Shown one piece after another: positions 21,799 to 33,138 of a stretch of 64,000 nt of DNA. The DNA is from Posidonia oceanica (Eukaryota > Streptophyta > Magnoliopsida > Alismatales > Posidoniaceae). A program made the position numbers and the translations under genes. How positions within the stretch are numbered: the stretch's first letter is position 1; every line of letters starts with the position of its first letter. Location of the stretch: NCBI GenBank assembly GCA_037176725.1, contig JAZBRS010000011.1, positions 9,176,001-9,240,000 on the forward strand. The letters are read 5' to 3'. The notes beneath the pieces were generated by a model. The model was not told where the DNA came from, did no database searches, and saw only the letters and a list, made by a program, of their open reading frames with translations.

Positions 21799-24123
21799 GA
21801 GCGAGGTCAAGCGAAGCAAGACCGCTGCTCAGGGTTGACAAGACACCCCACCCGACACCGGCAAGAGCACAGAGGCTAGATGCAGATGCGAATGCGAATG
21901 CTGATGCAAATGCTAATGCAATGCGATGCTAATGCAATGCGGATGCTAATGCCATGCGATGCTAATGCAATGCGGATGCTAATGCAATGCGATGTCAATG
22001 CGGAGAGATGCTAAAGCAAGGAGGCGAGCTAGCGGTTACTCCAAACTTGCGTAAAAAGCAGCGCCGGATAAGACTAACGTACTTGTCGCCCAAGCAGTTA
22101 GGGCTGCCAGTCCAAAAGGGGAGCAGATAAAACATCTTGTCCTCGCCCGAGGAAGCAAGCAAGCGGCTAGAGCCGTGCAAAAGGGGCAGGATTCCAAGAA
22201 CGTGTGAGGGAAGAGGGGCATCTTCTCTTGTCGAACTGAAAAGCAAGCAAAAACAAGAGAAAGGGGGCAAGCGGGGCTTCGTCCGCCCGGAGCGAAGCCA
22301 CGCAAGGGCAGATCCTCGCACGAGGAAACAAGCAGGCCTGTTCTCGCACGAGGAGGCAGGCGAGGGACTTCGTTCGCACTAAATGGAGCCGCCAAAGGCT
22401 TGTCCTCACCCGAGGACAAGTGGGCCTGACCTCGCACAAGAAAACAGGCGGGGGACTTCGTCCGCACGGAGCGAAGTCGCCAGGAGGCTTGTCCTCGCAC
22501 GAGGAAGCAAGTGGGCCTGTCTTCGCACGAGGAAGCAAGCAAGGGACTTGTCCTCGCACGAGGAAGCAAGCAGGCCTATCTTCGCACGAGAAAGCAGGCA
22601 AGGGACTTGTCCTCGCACGAGGAAGCAAGCACAGTCTCCATGCAGATGTAGCTGAAAAAGAACTTGTCCTCACACGAGGAAGTAAGCGGGGGATGCTGTG
22701 TGGACGGTATCTGGGGGGCTTGTCCTCGCACGAGGAAACAAGCAGGGGATGCCGTGCGGACGGTATCCGGGGGGCTTGTCCTCGCACGAGGAAACAAGAG
22801 GACTTGACCTCGCACGAGGAAACAGGCGGGGGACTTCGTCTGCACGGAGCGAAGTCACCGAAGGGGGTTTGTCCTCGCACGAGGATGCAAGTGGGGCTGA
22901 TCCTTGCATGAGGAAATAGACAGGGGACTTCATTCTCACGGACTGAAGTCACCGAAGGGGACTTGTCCCCGGTCGGGGAAACAAGCGGGCCTGATCCTCG
23001 CACGAGGAAACAGGGGGACTTCGTTCGCACGGAGCGAAGCTGCAGGGGGCTTGTCCTCGCACAAGGAAGCAAGCAGGCGTGAGCCTCGCACAAGGAAACA
23101 GACAGGGGACTTCTTCTACATGGAGCGAAGTCGCCGAAGGGGGCTTGTTCTCGCACGAGGAAGCAAGCAGGCCTGACCTCGCACGAGGAAATAGGCAAGG
23201 TACTTCTTCCGCACAGAGCGAAGTCGCCGAAGGGGACTTGACCTCGCACGAGGAAGTAAGTAGGCCTGACCTCGCATGAGGAAACAGGCAGGGGACTTCG
23301 TCCGCACGGAGTGAAGTCACCGAAGGGGGCTTGTCCTCGCACGAGGAAGCAAGTGGGGCACGCATAGGCTTGTTCTCGGTCGAGGAACAAGCGGGCCTGA
23401 TCCTCGCACGAGGAAATAGGCAAAAAAACTCCGTCTGCACAGAGCTGCGCTAGGGCTTGTCCTCACACGAAGAAACAAGCGGGCCTGTCCTCGCACGAGG
23501 AAACAGGCAAAGGACTTCGTCCGCACGGAGTCGAGCAAAGGCTTGTCCTCACATGAGGAAGCAAGCGGGTCTGTCCTCGCATGAGGAAGCAGGCAAGGGA
23601 CTTGTTCTCGCATGAGGAAGCAAGCGCGAAGAGGAAAGAAAAGGAGAAGGGGAGCGATACCACAGGGCAGCAAAAAAGATGCCCCTGGTATTAGAGATGA
23701 TACCAGGGGATAGCCGAAGCGTCCTTGGCATCGAAAAAGCAAAGAATGCAGACAAAACTGACGTGTTTGCCAAACGAGTAGTTAGGGGTACCAGCCCAGA
23801 GCAATCCGGGCGAAAGCACTTGCGGCGTTGCTTTGACAGTGTGGATCTGCAGACTCTAGCATGCATGTTGATTGCGGGGGGCTTTGCTGCAGCTCCCTTG
23901 CGTTGAGAGTCCTGGTTGCTGCTCCTGGCTCTCTGAAGTGCTTGATGTACCTCCTGCATTATCCTGGCAGGAACAAATATGCAAAAGGGCTGGACATGCA
24001 ACACAATCAAATGGCGTGAAACGTCTTTGTATTGATTGAATCTCTGGTTACACGCCTAGGCTAGGCCAAAAGATACAGCATGATTCAAGAAGAACTGAAC
24101 AAGCAAGCAACCGCACGGATGCC
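21799..24123 (-). other. 3' non-coding region of element B
   Basis: Between the post-pol ORF and the polypurine tract lie, in plus-strand order, an ATGCxAATGC-rich tract (21880-22015), a unique block with CCTCGCCCGAGG (22100-22290), the hairpin minisatellite (22290-23640) and a block with CCCCTGGTATCA-type sequence (23660-23830) that is also found in A at 49985-50070 and again at 55540. No gene is seen. Confidence 0.8.
22290..23640 (-). repeat. Hairpin-forming minisatellite in the 3' region of B
   Basis: More than 20 copies of CTCGCACGAGGAA are interspersed with copies of CTTCGTCCGCACGGAGCGAAG. Each is an inverted repeat: CTTGTCCTCG-CA-CGAGGAAGCAAG and GACTTCG-N-CGAAGTC would fold into stems of about 8-12 base pairs. 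Units recur at variable spacing of about 55-95 bases. The array keeps long frames open on both strands, among them one of about 418 codons on the minus strand, but none resembles a protein. Tandem repeats in the 3' untranslated region are a reported trait of Ogre/Tat elements. Confidence 0.9.
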
Positions 24124-25325
24124 CTAGCTGATTCGGGCCTTCTTTGATCTTCTGGAGTCAGGGAACTGGGGGGCGCTAGGCGAGATCTCGCTGATGGGCC
24201 AAAGTCCCTGCACCTTAGTGGCGTACTCGGGAGTGCATCCTCAGCCCTTTACAGCTGTGATGTCCGTCGACTGCCCTCCGTGCTGCATCAGGTCAGCTAG
24301 TTCTGTTGTGGCAGCAACTGTACTGAGAGGATAGGTCTGCAGGAGCATAGGCACTGTGCTATCAACAAAGGCAGCTTGCCAGAAGCAAAACTACCGCATG
24401 ACCCGGATAGGGTGGTATTCCACACCCCCGGTGAATCTTGGCAGCACCACGAGTCGCATGTCACGGGTGCCAAAGAAGACAGTAAATGGCTCAGCTGCGG
24501 ATGGGATGATACGCCAAGTTACTACATCATCCGTCAGCTTGGACAGCTTCTCATATTCTTCTGGGACGCTCTTGATGGTCCTTGCATGGCCGCTGCTGCA
24601 GTACGCTTCGATGGCATGCCTCTGAGGGTGTAGAATATCCATCTCTAGGTGTGCAGCTAGCCAGATCTACACGAGTGCTTCGCAGCCGTGGAAGTGGTAG
24701 CAGCGGTGTGCGACGCGGTCCAGTCCCCGATAAGTCTCTGCCAGGACGACTGGTGCCAGGTCAATCTACCGAGTCACCATAGCGAGTGCAATCTCAGCAA
24801 TCTCGATTGCAACCATCATTCAGCCATGTGTGAAAATCAGCTCGCCTAAAAAGCAGGTGACAAATCCCCGGAGCCACTACTCGTCTCCGAGTTCAGCACG
24901 CTTTTCCATAGTCTCATCAAAGCATGCTAGGCGGAGCAGGGGCGTGAGCCCGCTAGTGCAGATTAGTCTTTGCTGGTAGTCTTCTATAGAGAGCCCAGAC
25001 AGTTGGCTCAAGACTGCAATGTGCCTATCGCGCCTTATGAAAACAGTTGGTCTCATGATATTGGAGAAGCCGTAGATCCGGCGTACCTCCTTCAGCGTGG
25101 GCGTCAGCTCTATCCTGCCAAAGCGAAAGACGTGGTACGTCGGTTTCCAGAACCTTGCCGCAGCGCACAAAAGATGCCGGCTCACTTCAACATCGGCTGC
25201 CCTCAGAAGCTTGGATGGAATGCCCCATGTGCGCAGCTTCTCGCGGTCAGCTTCAGTGAGCTTGCCAATCCACTCTCGCAGGGTCCCGGAGCAATGCATC
25301 GGGGTGACCAGAGTGGGAAACCCAT
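24124..25325 (-). pseudogene. Post-pol ORF of element B (unknown, DUF7745/plant-mobile-domain-like)
   Basis: The frame starts at ATG 25325 with MGFPTLVTP, the same start as in A, and is collinear with the A copy for about 400 codons. The family signature is a CAAARFWKP then HVFRFGRIELTPTLKEVRRIYGF stretch, which resembles plant proteins annotated as DUF7745 or plant-mobile-domain-like; this is from memory and unchecked. Stops interrupt it at 24874, further on in the middle and at 24391 (after PIRVMR), beyond which the frame continues to a stop at 24124. The stop after PIRVMR is shared with A. It lies in sense orientation about 1.2 kb downstream of integrase. Its role is unknown. Confidence 0.6.
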
Positions 25326-26568
25326 TGCGCAAAAGGGAGAATGCAGGCAGCTAGTGCAGAATCCTCAGGTACCTGTAGCCAAGGTTGCAGTTTATCAGAT
25401 CAGATACAAGCATGTAACCACTAGCTGATAAAGAAGCAGATTTAGAAGCTAGCAAAGCAGTTTAGCATGTTCAACTGTTAGTATTCAAAACGCAAACATC
25501 AAGCATATTCAAACAAAAGCGGTTCTGCTTGCACAGGAAAAGACTAGTCGGAGCTTTGGACCAACGCAGCTCGAAGGAGGTCGATGCGTGCTTGACAGAA
25601 GTACTATCTCAGTGCCGAGCCAAGTCTTACAGAGCGGGATGATAGAAGAAGGGGAATGATTGATGCTGTGCATGTATGCATGATTTATGATTGATATGCG
25701 TAGATATATGCATGAGTTTTTTTGATATGCTGTAGCCCTCAGCATATGGAGTGCTTAGTGCCTGCTGCAGAGGAAGAGAGTGGTCCCTGACTCACTGGAC
25801 TCTACTCAAACTCCTAACTTGCTGGTGGCGCTCTAGAAATGGTGATTGCAGTGCTTGGGTGGTGGTGTGGTGAGAACAGGCTCCATGCCAAACTCTCAAT
25901 GACCTACACCTACTCTTTTCATTTTTTGCTCCCTCATAGGCATGTAGGTTTCCCATATCCCTAATTTGGAGGTAATGGGCGCCTAGTTGGAAGCTGGGGA
26001 GCTGCTTGCTAGACAGGGGTGGCTAGACCCTGCGAGATTTGTAGATTTTCCAGACGTGAACTTCGACTCCTCTCCAAGGTAAGTTGGAGGGACGAGGTTA
26101 CGCTGCATGCCTCTATCTCTAGGGCCTACTTCTGCCTTCACCTTCTATTTGCTTGCATTTCTTTTATGCCCACGCTCAGACATATTCTTTTATAGTTCAC
26201 GCTCTTGCTCACACCCTAGCATTTTATCTCCCTTAGGAGGTGCAAGTCCTAGGGGGTTTGGGCGTTTCGCCTATTCTCACTGAATGGTGGCTCCCTCACT
26301 AGCTAAGACATCTAAGTAGTGTCAGATGAGGCCGGATAGACTCCTTGCAGAGCAGGCAAGTACTTCCGATTTCATTATCGGGCCTGATGCAATGCATGAT
26401 TTTTTTGCTTTTTGCTTGAGGTATGCTTGAAGAAATCCATGGAGATGTACAAATGCGTGGGATGCTAATGCAAGAAGTAGGATAAGAAGAGATGCATGAG
26501 GATGCGCAAAGGGTGGACATGCAAGGGGGCAGGACAGGGATCAAGAGATCTGCAAGGCGAGGGTCGAA
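25326..26568 (-). other. Spacer between integrase and post-pol ORF in B
   Basis: No coding region was recognised. Blocks in this spacer match the corresponding spacer of A (46843-48350), for example the segments with ACCTACACCTACTC near 25910 and CACCTCCTAAGGGAG-type sequence near 26230, so it is an old part of the family. It could be an intron or leader for the downstream ORF, but no transcript evidence exists here. Confidence 0.6.
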
Positions 26569-29500
26569 CTACTGATAGTACTTCTTGAGGTAGCATAAGT
26601 TGACCGGCTCTGACTGCCCAACCTAGTCCATGTCCTCAAGAATTGCTGTGCCGCCAGAGAATACCTGCTTGACCATAAAGGGGCCACGCCAGTTGGGTCG
26701 GAATTTGCCTCGACTGTCTGGCAGGTGAATGGCTTGCAGAACGAGATCTCCTGGCTGGAAGCTTCTGGGCTGCACTTTCTTCAGATATGCTCTAGCCATC
26801 CGCTTCTGGTAGTAGCGAGCGTTGTGCATTGCTTGCAATCTGCACTCATCAATCAGATTGAGCTGGACGCAGTGGTCTTCAGCCCACTCTGCTTCCTCCA
26901 GCTCAGCTTCCCGTAGGATCCACACCAAGGGGATCTCTACTTCGACGGGCAGCACTGTCTCCATGCCGTACGCCAGCGAGTATGGGGTGGCTCCTGTCAA
27001 GGTCCGCACTGATGTCCTGTACGCCCAGAGTGCGTACAGAAGCTTGTCAAGGCAGTCCTTGTGGGTTTCTGCCATCTTTTTCATTATTTTCACAATGTTT
27101 TTGTTGGCAGACTCCACTTCTCCATTCATCTGCGGCCGATAGGGTGAGAATCTATGATGCTTGATCTGGAGGTTTTGCAGGTACTCCTTGATTCTCTTTG
27201 TAATGAAGTTCGAGCCGTTATTAGAGATGATTGCATGCAGGACCCCGTACCGGGTGACGATGTTGTTTCTGATGAACTTCTCTATCGCCGCGGCTGTGAC
27301 TACCTTGTAGGAGGTTGTTTCCACCCACTTAGTGAAGTAGTCTATCGCTACCAGAATGAAGCGATGACCATTCGAAGCAACAGGGTGTATAGTGCCGATG
27401 ACGTCAATCCCTTAGGTGGAGAAAGGCCATGGCGAGGACATACTGTGCAGCTGCTGCGGGGGAGCGTGAATAAAATTACCATGGATTTGGCAGTTGTGGC
27501 ATCTACGCACAAACTGGCAGCAGTCTGCCTCCATGGTTGACCAGAAGTAGCCCTGGAGCATGATCTTCTTGGCCAGCAGTACGCCATTCATATGCGGGCC
27601 GTAAGTCCCTGCATGAACTTGGAGCATTAGCGTGTCGGCCTCTGTTTTGCTTAGGCAGCGTAGGAGCATCTGGTTGTATAATCTTCTGTATAGCTGCCCT
27701 GCTCCTAACACATACTTTGACGCCAGACGCGCCAAAGTTCTTTTATCTGCTGCTGAGGTGCTAAGCGGGATGCTGCCAAACTCCAAGAAGGTCTTGATAT
27801 CATGGTACCAAGGCTGCTCTTCTGCTGGATTTGCCTCCTCTATGCTTATGCAATGCGCAGGCTGTTTCATGCGAGTAACTGAAACATCCACCGCACAGTC
27901 TTCAGGTATGCTGAGCTAGGACGCCAAGGTTGCTAGCACATCTGCATATGCGTTTCTTGCCCTGTTCATGTACGAGAAGCGGATGCTTGCAAATTCTTCT
28001 ATCAGCTTCAGCAGATGTTCGTGATATGGCACAAGCTTTGGATCCTTTGTTCTCCAATCGCCATTCGCTTGGGAGATCACTAGCATGGCATTGCCATGCA
28101 CATGTAGCTTCTGTACCTCATGCTCGAGCACGACCTTCAATTCCAAGATGCACGCTTCATATTCTGCTTCATTGTTAGTGCATTTGAAGGTCAGCTTTCT
28201 TGCAAAGGGGATCATCTGCCTCTGCGGTGTTGTCAGCACTGCATCTATGCCTCGACCCTTCTTGTTGACAGCGCCTTTAAAGTACAGCTGCCACTGCTCT
28301 GGGTCTTCAGGGTCCTCCTCTCTAGAGTCCTCCAATGCAAAGAGGATGTCCTCATCCGGGAACTACGTCCGGAGAGGCTGGTACTCAGGCAGGGGAAAGT
28401 CAGAAAGATGATCTGTCATGGCTTGGCCCTTCATGGCTCTCTGCGTGACGAAGGTGATGTCGTACTGAGACAATAGCACCTGCCACTTAACGCATCTGCC
28501 CACCATGGCTGGCTTCTGGAAAAGGAACTTGATGGGGTCATGCCGACATAGAAGCCAAACTGGGTACGCCATCATGTAGTGCCTCAGTTTCTGCGCTGCT
28601 TAGAAGAGAGATAAGCAGGTCTTCTCTATTGCATTATACGCAATCACTGAATTTCTTCCTCAGGTAATAGATGGCGCACTCCTTTCTGCTCGATTCATCA
28701 TGCTAGCCCAAGACAGCGCCCATGGAATGCTGCGTGGTAGAAAGGTAGAGAAGCAGAGGTCTCCCTAGCGTGGGAGGAACCAAAACAGGAGGCTTGATCA
28801 GAAGTTACTTAATTTTGTCAAAGGCAGCTTGGCACTCCTCGCTTCAGTTGATTTGTGCATGCTTCTTCAGGAGCTTGAAGATCGGTTTGCAGATAGGCAT
28901 GAGTTGTGCGATGAACCGACTAATATACTGTAGACGCCCTAGCAGGCCTCGGACTTCTTTCTCAGTCCTGGGGGGTGGCATGTCCACGATGGCTTTTGCC
29001 TTCATTGGGTCTACTTCAATCCCCCTCTGGCTAACGATGTAGCCCAGGAGCTTGCTAGACGATACCCCGAATACGCATTTGTTGGGGTTGAGGCACAACT
29101 TGTACTTCCTCAAGCGGTCAAAGAGCTTCCTTAGATAGGCGAGGTGATCCTCAGGCTCTTTGGACTTAGCGATCATGTCGTCCACGTAAACTTCAACTTC
29201 CTGGTACATGAGGTCGTGGAATAATGCAGTCATTACCCTCTTATAGGTCGCGCCAGCGTTCTTCAGCCCAAACGGCATAACTTGGTAGTAGAAGACTCCC
29301 CAAGGTGTAATAAAGGAGGTTTTCTCCATGTCTTCTTCTGCCAGTCTGATTTGGTTATAGCAGGAGAAGCCGTCCATAAAGGAGCGCATTTTGTGCCCCG
29401 CAGTGTTGTCGACTAGGACGTCAATGTGTGGTAGTGGAAAATCGTCCTTGGGACTTGCCTTGTTCAGGTCCTGATAGTCGATGCACATGCGGACTTGGCC

Positions 29501-30120
29501 ATCCTTCTTGGGTACTGGCACAACGTTTGGAAGCCATTCAGGGTAAAGAACGACCTTCAGGAAGCTGACATGGTGCTGCTTCATGATCTCTTCTTTGATC
29601 ATGAGTAGCCAGTGCCGCCGCCATCTTCTTAGCTTCTGCTTTACTGGCTTTGCGTCTGGATTTAAGGGCAGGTTGTGCATGACTATTTCGACGTCGAGGC
29701 TGACCATATCTTCATAGCTCCAGGCGAAGACATCTGCATATTCTTTCAAGAATGCAATGAATTCTGCTCTAGCCTGGGGCGACAGATGGGCGCTGATACA
29801 GACCTCTCTGGCTTCTTCTGCTGTGTCGATGCTGTCAACCTCTGTCTCTTCTTCGACATGGAGGTTGGGACCTTCTGGATCGTCGTCATGGGGCCAGAAC
29901 TCAAGCGATGGTTCATCATTCTCATCTTCGCCTGCATCATCCTCCTCTCCGTATGCAATGAGTTCCAAGAGGATCTCCTTCTCAAAGGTGGGGTCTTAGA
30001 TATCGAAAGAGTGCATTTGTTCCGCTGCTTGGCCTTGGTGACGCTTCAGGATGGTCATGCTCACCCGAGTGTTTCTATATCCTCGGTACACGACCTCTAT
30101 CCTAGCAATCTCCTCTGCCT
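26569..30120 (-). pseudogene. Element B pol: RT, RNase H, second RNase H and integrase
   Basis: Reverse transcriptase is open from 29968 to 28844: PVPKKDGQVRMCIDYQDLNKAS, then YVDD at 29188-29177. RNase H follows to about 28370 with stops and a shift (HAQIN stop, LLYLSTTQHSMGAVLG). A second RNase H-like domain (NNEAEYEACILEL) spans 28335-27916. The integrase HHCC region (HAGTYGPHMNG, CHNC) is near 27560. In the integrase core the second catalytic Asp is replaced: ISNNG, with AAT at 27222-27220, where element A has ISDNG. The catalytic Glu (NGEVES) remains. The last residues are KKYYQ, stop at 26569. RT may be structurally intact, but the protein as a whole is not functional. Confidence 0.88.
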
Positions 30121-30740
30121 GCTCTGCTACTGCTGCTGACTCTACTGACTCTGCTGCTGCTATCTGTACTGTGATCTGTGCCGCTGCCTATGCTACTGCT
30201 GACTGTGCTGTTGCTGCTTGTATGGTTGCTTGCTGTGCTGTTGCTACCTATGCGAGTGTTGCTTGTGCGGGTGCTGCTTGTGCGGGTGTTTGTGCTGGTG
30301 CTGTGGGTGCTGATGCTTGCTGTGCTACAGGAGCTGATGCTTGCTGTGCTGCTGATGCTAATGCTGCAGGTGCTAATGCTTGCTGTGCTGCGGGTACCGA
30401 TGCTTGCTGTGCTGCGGGTGCTGATGCTAATGCTACGAGTGCTGATGCTTGCTGTGCTGCTGATGCTAATGCTGCGGGTGTTAATGCTTGCTGTGCTGTG
30501 GGTGCTGGTGCTTGCTATGCTGCGGGTGCTGATGCTTGCTGTGCTGCAGGTGCTGGTGCTTGCTGTGCTGCAAGTGCTGATGCTTGCTATGCTGTGGGTA
30601 CTGGTGCTTGCTGTGCTGCGGGTGCTGGTGCTAATGCTGCGAGTGCTGCTGATGCTGGTGCTAATGCTGCGAGTACTGCTGATGCTAGTGCTAATGCTGC
30701 GAGTGCTGCTGATGCTTCCTCCGCATATTCTAATGTGCTT
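30121..30740 (-). repeat. Coding minisatellite: Ala/Gln/Pro-rich linker of B
   Basis: On the minus strand units of about 21-24 bases encode runs like AQQASAPAA and ALASA between the protease-linker region and RT. The matching linker of A (43190-43300) is short and rich in Val, Pro, Ala and Gln but not tandemly expanded. Five or so stops interrupt the frame, mostly at former CAG codons. The opposite strand also stays open (about 290 codons, Ala/Cys-rich) purely because of the repeat. Confidence 0.8.
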
Positions 30741-32606
30741 GCGGGGAATATGTCAGGCTGGCGGCTGATCTGTGTACTACCGCTTGCTGTGCTGCCCGAG
30801 TGGGGCATGTGCTGCATAAACCATCTAGACCCACCCCCTGGCTACAGGGTGATTAGCTCATCAGGTTTGGTGGGTGCTGCTGCTACAAGATCTTCCTCTA
30901 GGACCATGATAGAGGCGTGATCCTCTTGCGGGGAGGGATTCGTGACCACGGCTTTCCCTTTCCTCGCTGCCTGATGCTCTGCAATGTCCTCTGCCAGGGA
31001 CACAAGCTGCTCTTGGAATAGTCGCTCCAAGTCCCCCATCATGAAGTCAACCTTAGCCTCTGCAGTCGCTCCTCCCTCCTCATCCGAGGGTGAGTCGACG
31101 TAATAGGTGGCGGTGGCTTCTAGCTCTAGCCGACCGCTAGGTGTGCTGTTGGTGGGTATGCTGCCAAGATCATTGCTGCTGCTAGAGGGGAGGCACAAGT
31201 GCTCGTCCGGAGGGCCGATGGCTGGGCAGCTATGATGGGGGACAAAGCGTCGGTGCCCGTGGGTGACAGTGGTTGTCTCCTTGTAGCAGCGGCAGGGATC
31301 CTCCACAAAACGGGATCTGCTGAAGCTGTTAGTAGTGTGCTTGATAAAGCCGCCTAGCTTGCTTGTAGCACTGTCAATGAAGTGGGTCGAGTCACGTTGC
31401 CGTCTGATCCGACTGACTGCACCGTCGGAAATTGTGACTTCCATGCTAGTACGGCTGCGGCCACAAGCGGACTGCTGGATGGTGCCTGAGGACGTGCTCC
31501 TGACCCCAGGGCTGCTGCTGATGCTATCTGTGACACTGGTGAAGCTGCAGAAAGAGGAGAGATTGTCAATCCTACCACAGGGCCTGCTAATTCTGCTACT
31601 GTATCAGTGAGTGCCAGACAAACCCACCGAGATGCTGTTGCCCTGAGCTGAGTCTCACTGCTGGTTGGGGCTGCTTCAACTATGCCAAACTGCTCTTCAT
31701 TCGAGTAGTAGTCCTCAATGCCGACCCACTCCTCCGTCGGCAGCGGAGAGCTCGGGCACGATACTTGCTACGCTGCGGCTTCACTGCTGCATGAATCAAG
31801 GGTACCTGCACTAGTAAAGTTAGTGATGTCCCGAGGGATAGCCATCCTTTGATTCTTTGGCTGCATGCATTTATCTTTGCTGGACTGTAGGTCGTATCCG
31901 AGACCTTTGGAATCTCTTCGCTCTACTGCTCTGATCGGCTCAGCGATTCCCTGGCTGTATCGCCCGAGCGGCGTTCCCTTGACATAGCCCCACCTGTGAC
32001 AGATATTTTCGACCATCCGGAAGGGATTGTTGTGAACGGCCAAGGAGTTGACGCGTTCAAAATCAGGAATAAAGTTAACCGGCTCACACCGATTAACGCG
32101 ATACAAGGCATCTAAAAGCACAGGGTCAAAAGGGACAGTCTGCGAAGAGATGGGAGCAACTGCCTCGATCTGCTCCTTCTTAAAGTTTTCTGCGATGACA
32201 ACGATAACATCATCGCCGCGGCGAAACTTGATCATGCGGTAGAGGATCGAGGGGATGACCTGATGTTTATACATCCAAGGGTGCCCAAGTAGAAGATTGA
32301 AATTGGGCTCCAAGTCAACAATGTAGAATTCTACATTGATTACGACCAGGCCAATAGTGAGAGGAATAATCAAAATCCATAGGGAGTCATGGTGGGTATT
32401 GTCAAAAGCTATCATTCCTGTTGTCGCCGAAGTGATATCCTCAACTTTGAATCCGAGCCTGGTTGCTGTATGCAAGGGACAGACGTTAAGGCTTGATCCG
32501 TTATCAACCAGCAACAGGGGAATGCGGAAGTTTTTGAATTACACCATGACAAACAGGGGCTGGTTGTGATTAATCCCCGCAGCTCATCGCTCGTGAAAGA
32601 GATGAC
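30741..32606 (-). pseudogene. Element B protease and protease-RT linker
   Basis: The reading begins at the junction 32606 with VISFTSDEL, continues after a stop to LLLVDNGSSLNVCPL near 32500 and DLEPNFNLLLGHPW near 32300, and stays open from 32514 to 31768, about 247 codons. It is thus a better preserved protease than the one in A. A G-patch-like SKGLGYD segment is near 31900. The linker from 31767 to 30842 is Ser/Ala/Thr-rich with stops and shifts and includes YYVDSPSDEEGGA, found as YYIDTPSDDEEGA in A. Ogre elements are known to have an intron in this part of pol, which could account for some stops; this cannot be tested here. Confidence 0.78.
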
Positions 32607-33120
32607 CTGAAAGAGTTGATTTTACTTGCTATTTTTAGTTAGCCATGGGGGAAGCAATCAGTCTCTAATTGTCCTTAGGTTTAATGCAAAAAGGGGAAGA
32701 AAATCACCCAATCATGGGAAGCAGGCAACAAACATCATTGCAAAAGGCATATGCATGGTATGTGCCAATGTCATGGACATAATCTGTGAAAATGCAAGAC
32801 AAACAGCACATCAAAAAGCATATGCAAGCATGGCATGTGTATTAATGCAGTGACATGGCATATTTGTGCAAAAATAAACCAAGCATCAGACAAAAGGCAT
32901 GAATTAATGCAATAAATCATGCAAGTAGGGCAATTAAACGCTGGAAGTAGGCAAGTGCGCAAATTAAAGCAATGCATAAGCAGATAAGGCAAATAAATGC
33001 TGAGGCAATAAATAAAGAGCAAATGCAATAAGCAAATAAACAAGGCAACGAATGCTAAGCTAAGCAAAAAGCAAGCCACGCAGAAAGCGAAAGAGTGGAA
33101 CGAAAGCCGGAGTCTTGCTT
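32607..33120 (-). other. Leader of element B, running straight into protease
   Basis: On the minus strand about 510 bases of T-rich, ATGC-rich non-coding sequence separate the primer site from the protease. It ends in a pyrimidine-rich CAACTCTTTCAG immediately before GTCATC, which has the form of a 3' splice site. In A the same GTCATC codons are preceded by gag coding sequence. Gag is therefore absent from B. Confidence 0.7.
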
Positions 33121-33137
33121 CCCTAGCAGAGTTGCCA
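33121..33137 (-). other. Primer binding site of element B
   Basis: On the minus strand, one base after the LTR end ACTACA, the sequence TGGCAACTCTGCTAGGG follows. It resembles TGGCGACTCTGCTGGGG sites recalled from Ogre/Tat elements, for which a tRNA-Arg primer has been proposed; the tRNA identity was not checked. Confidence 0.7.
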
Positions 33138-33138
33138 C

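Noticed and set aside
22167..23640. Long open frames on both strands, one of about 418 codons, made of repeats such as SSCEDQA and FLVRGQ
   Set aside because: They come from a tandem array that keeps many frames open at once; there is no non-repetitive domain and no conservation in the matching array of element A.
22290..23640. CRISPR-like look: short palindromic repeats separated by spacers
   Set aside because: The spacers are themselves repeats of one another, units are degenerate and unevenly spaced, and the setting is a plant retrotransposon 3' region.
30051..30920. A plus-strand frame of about 289 codons rich in Ala, Cys and Asp
   Set aside because: It is antisense to the Ala/Gln/Pro linker of element B and open only because of the repeat.
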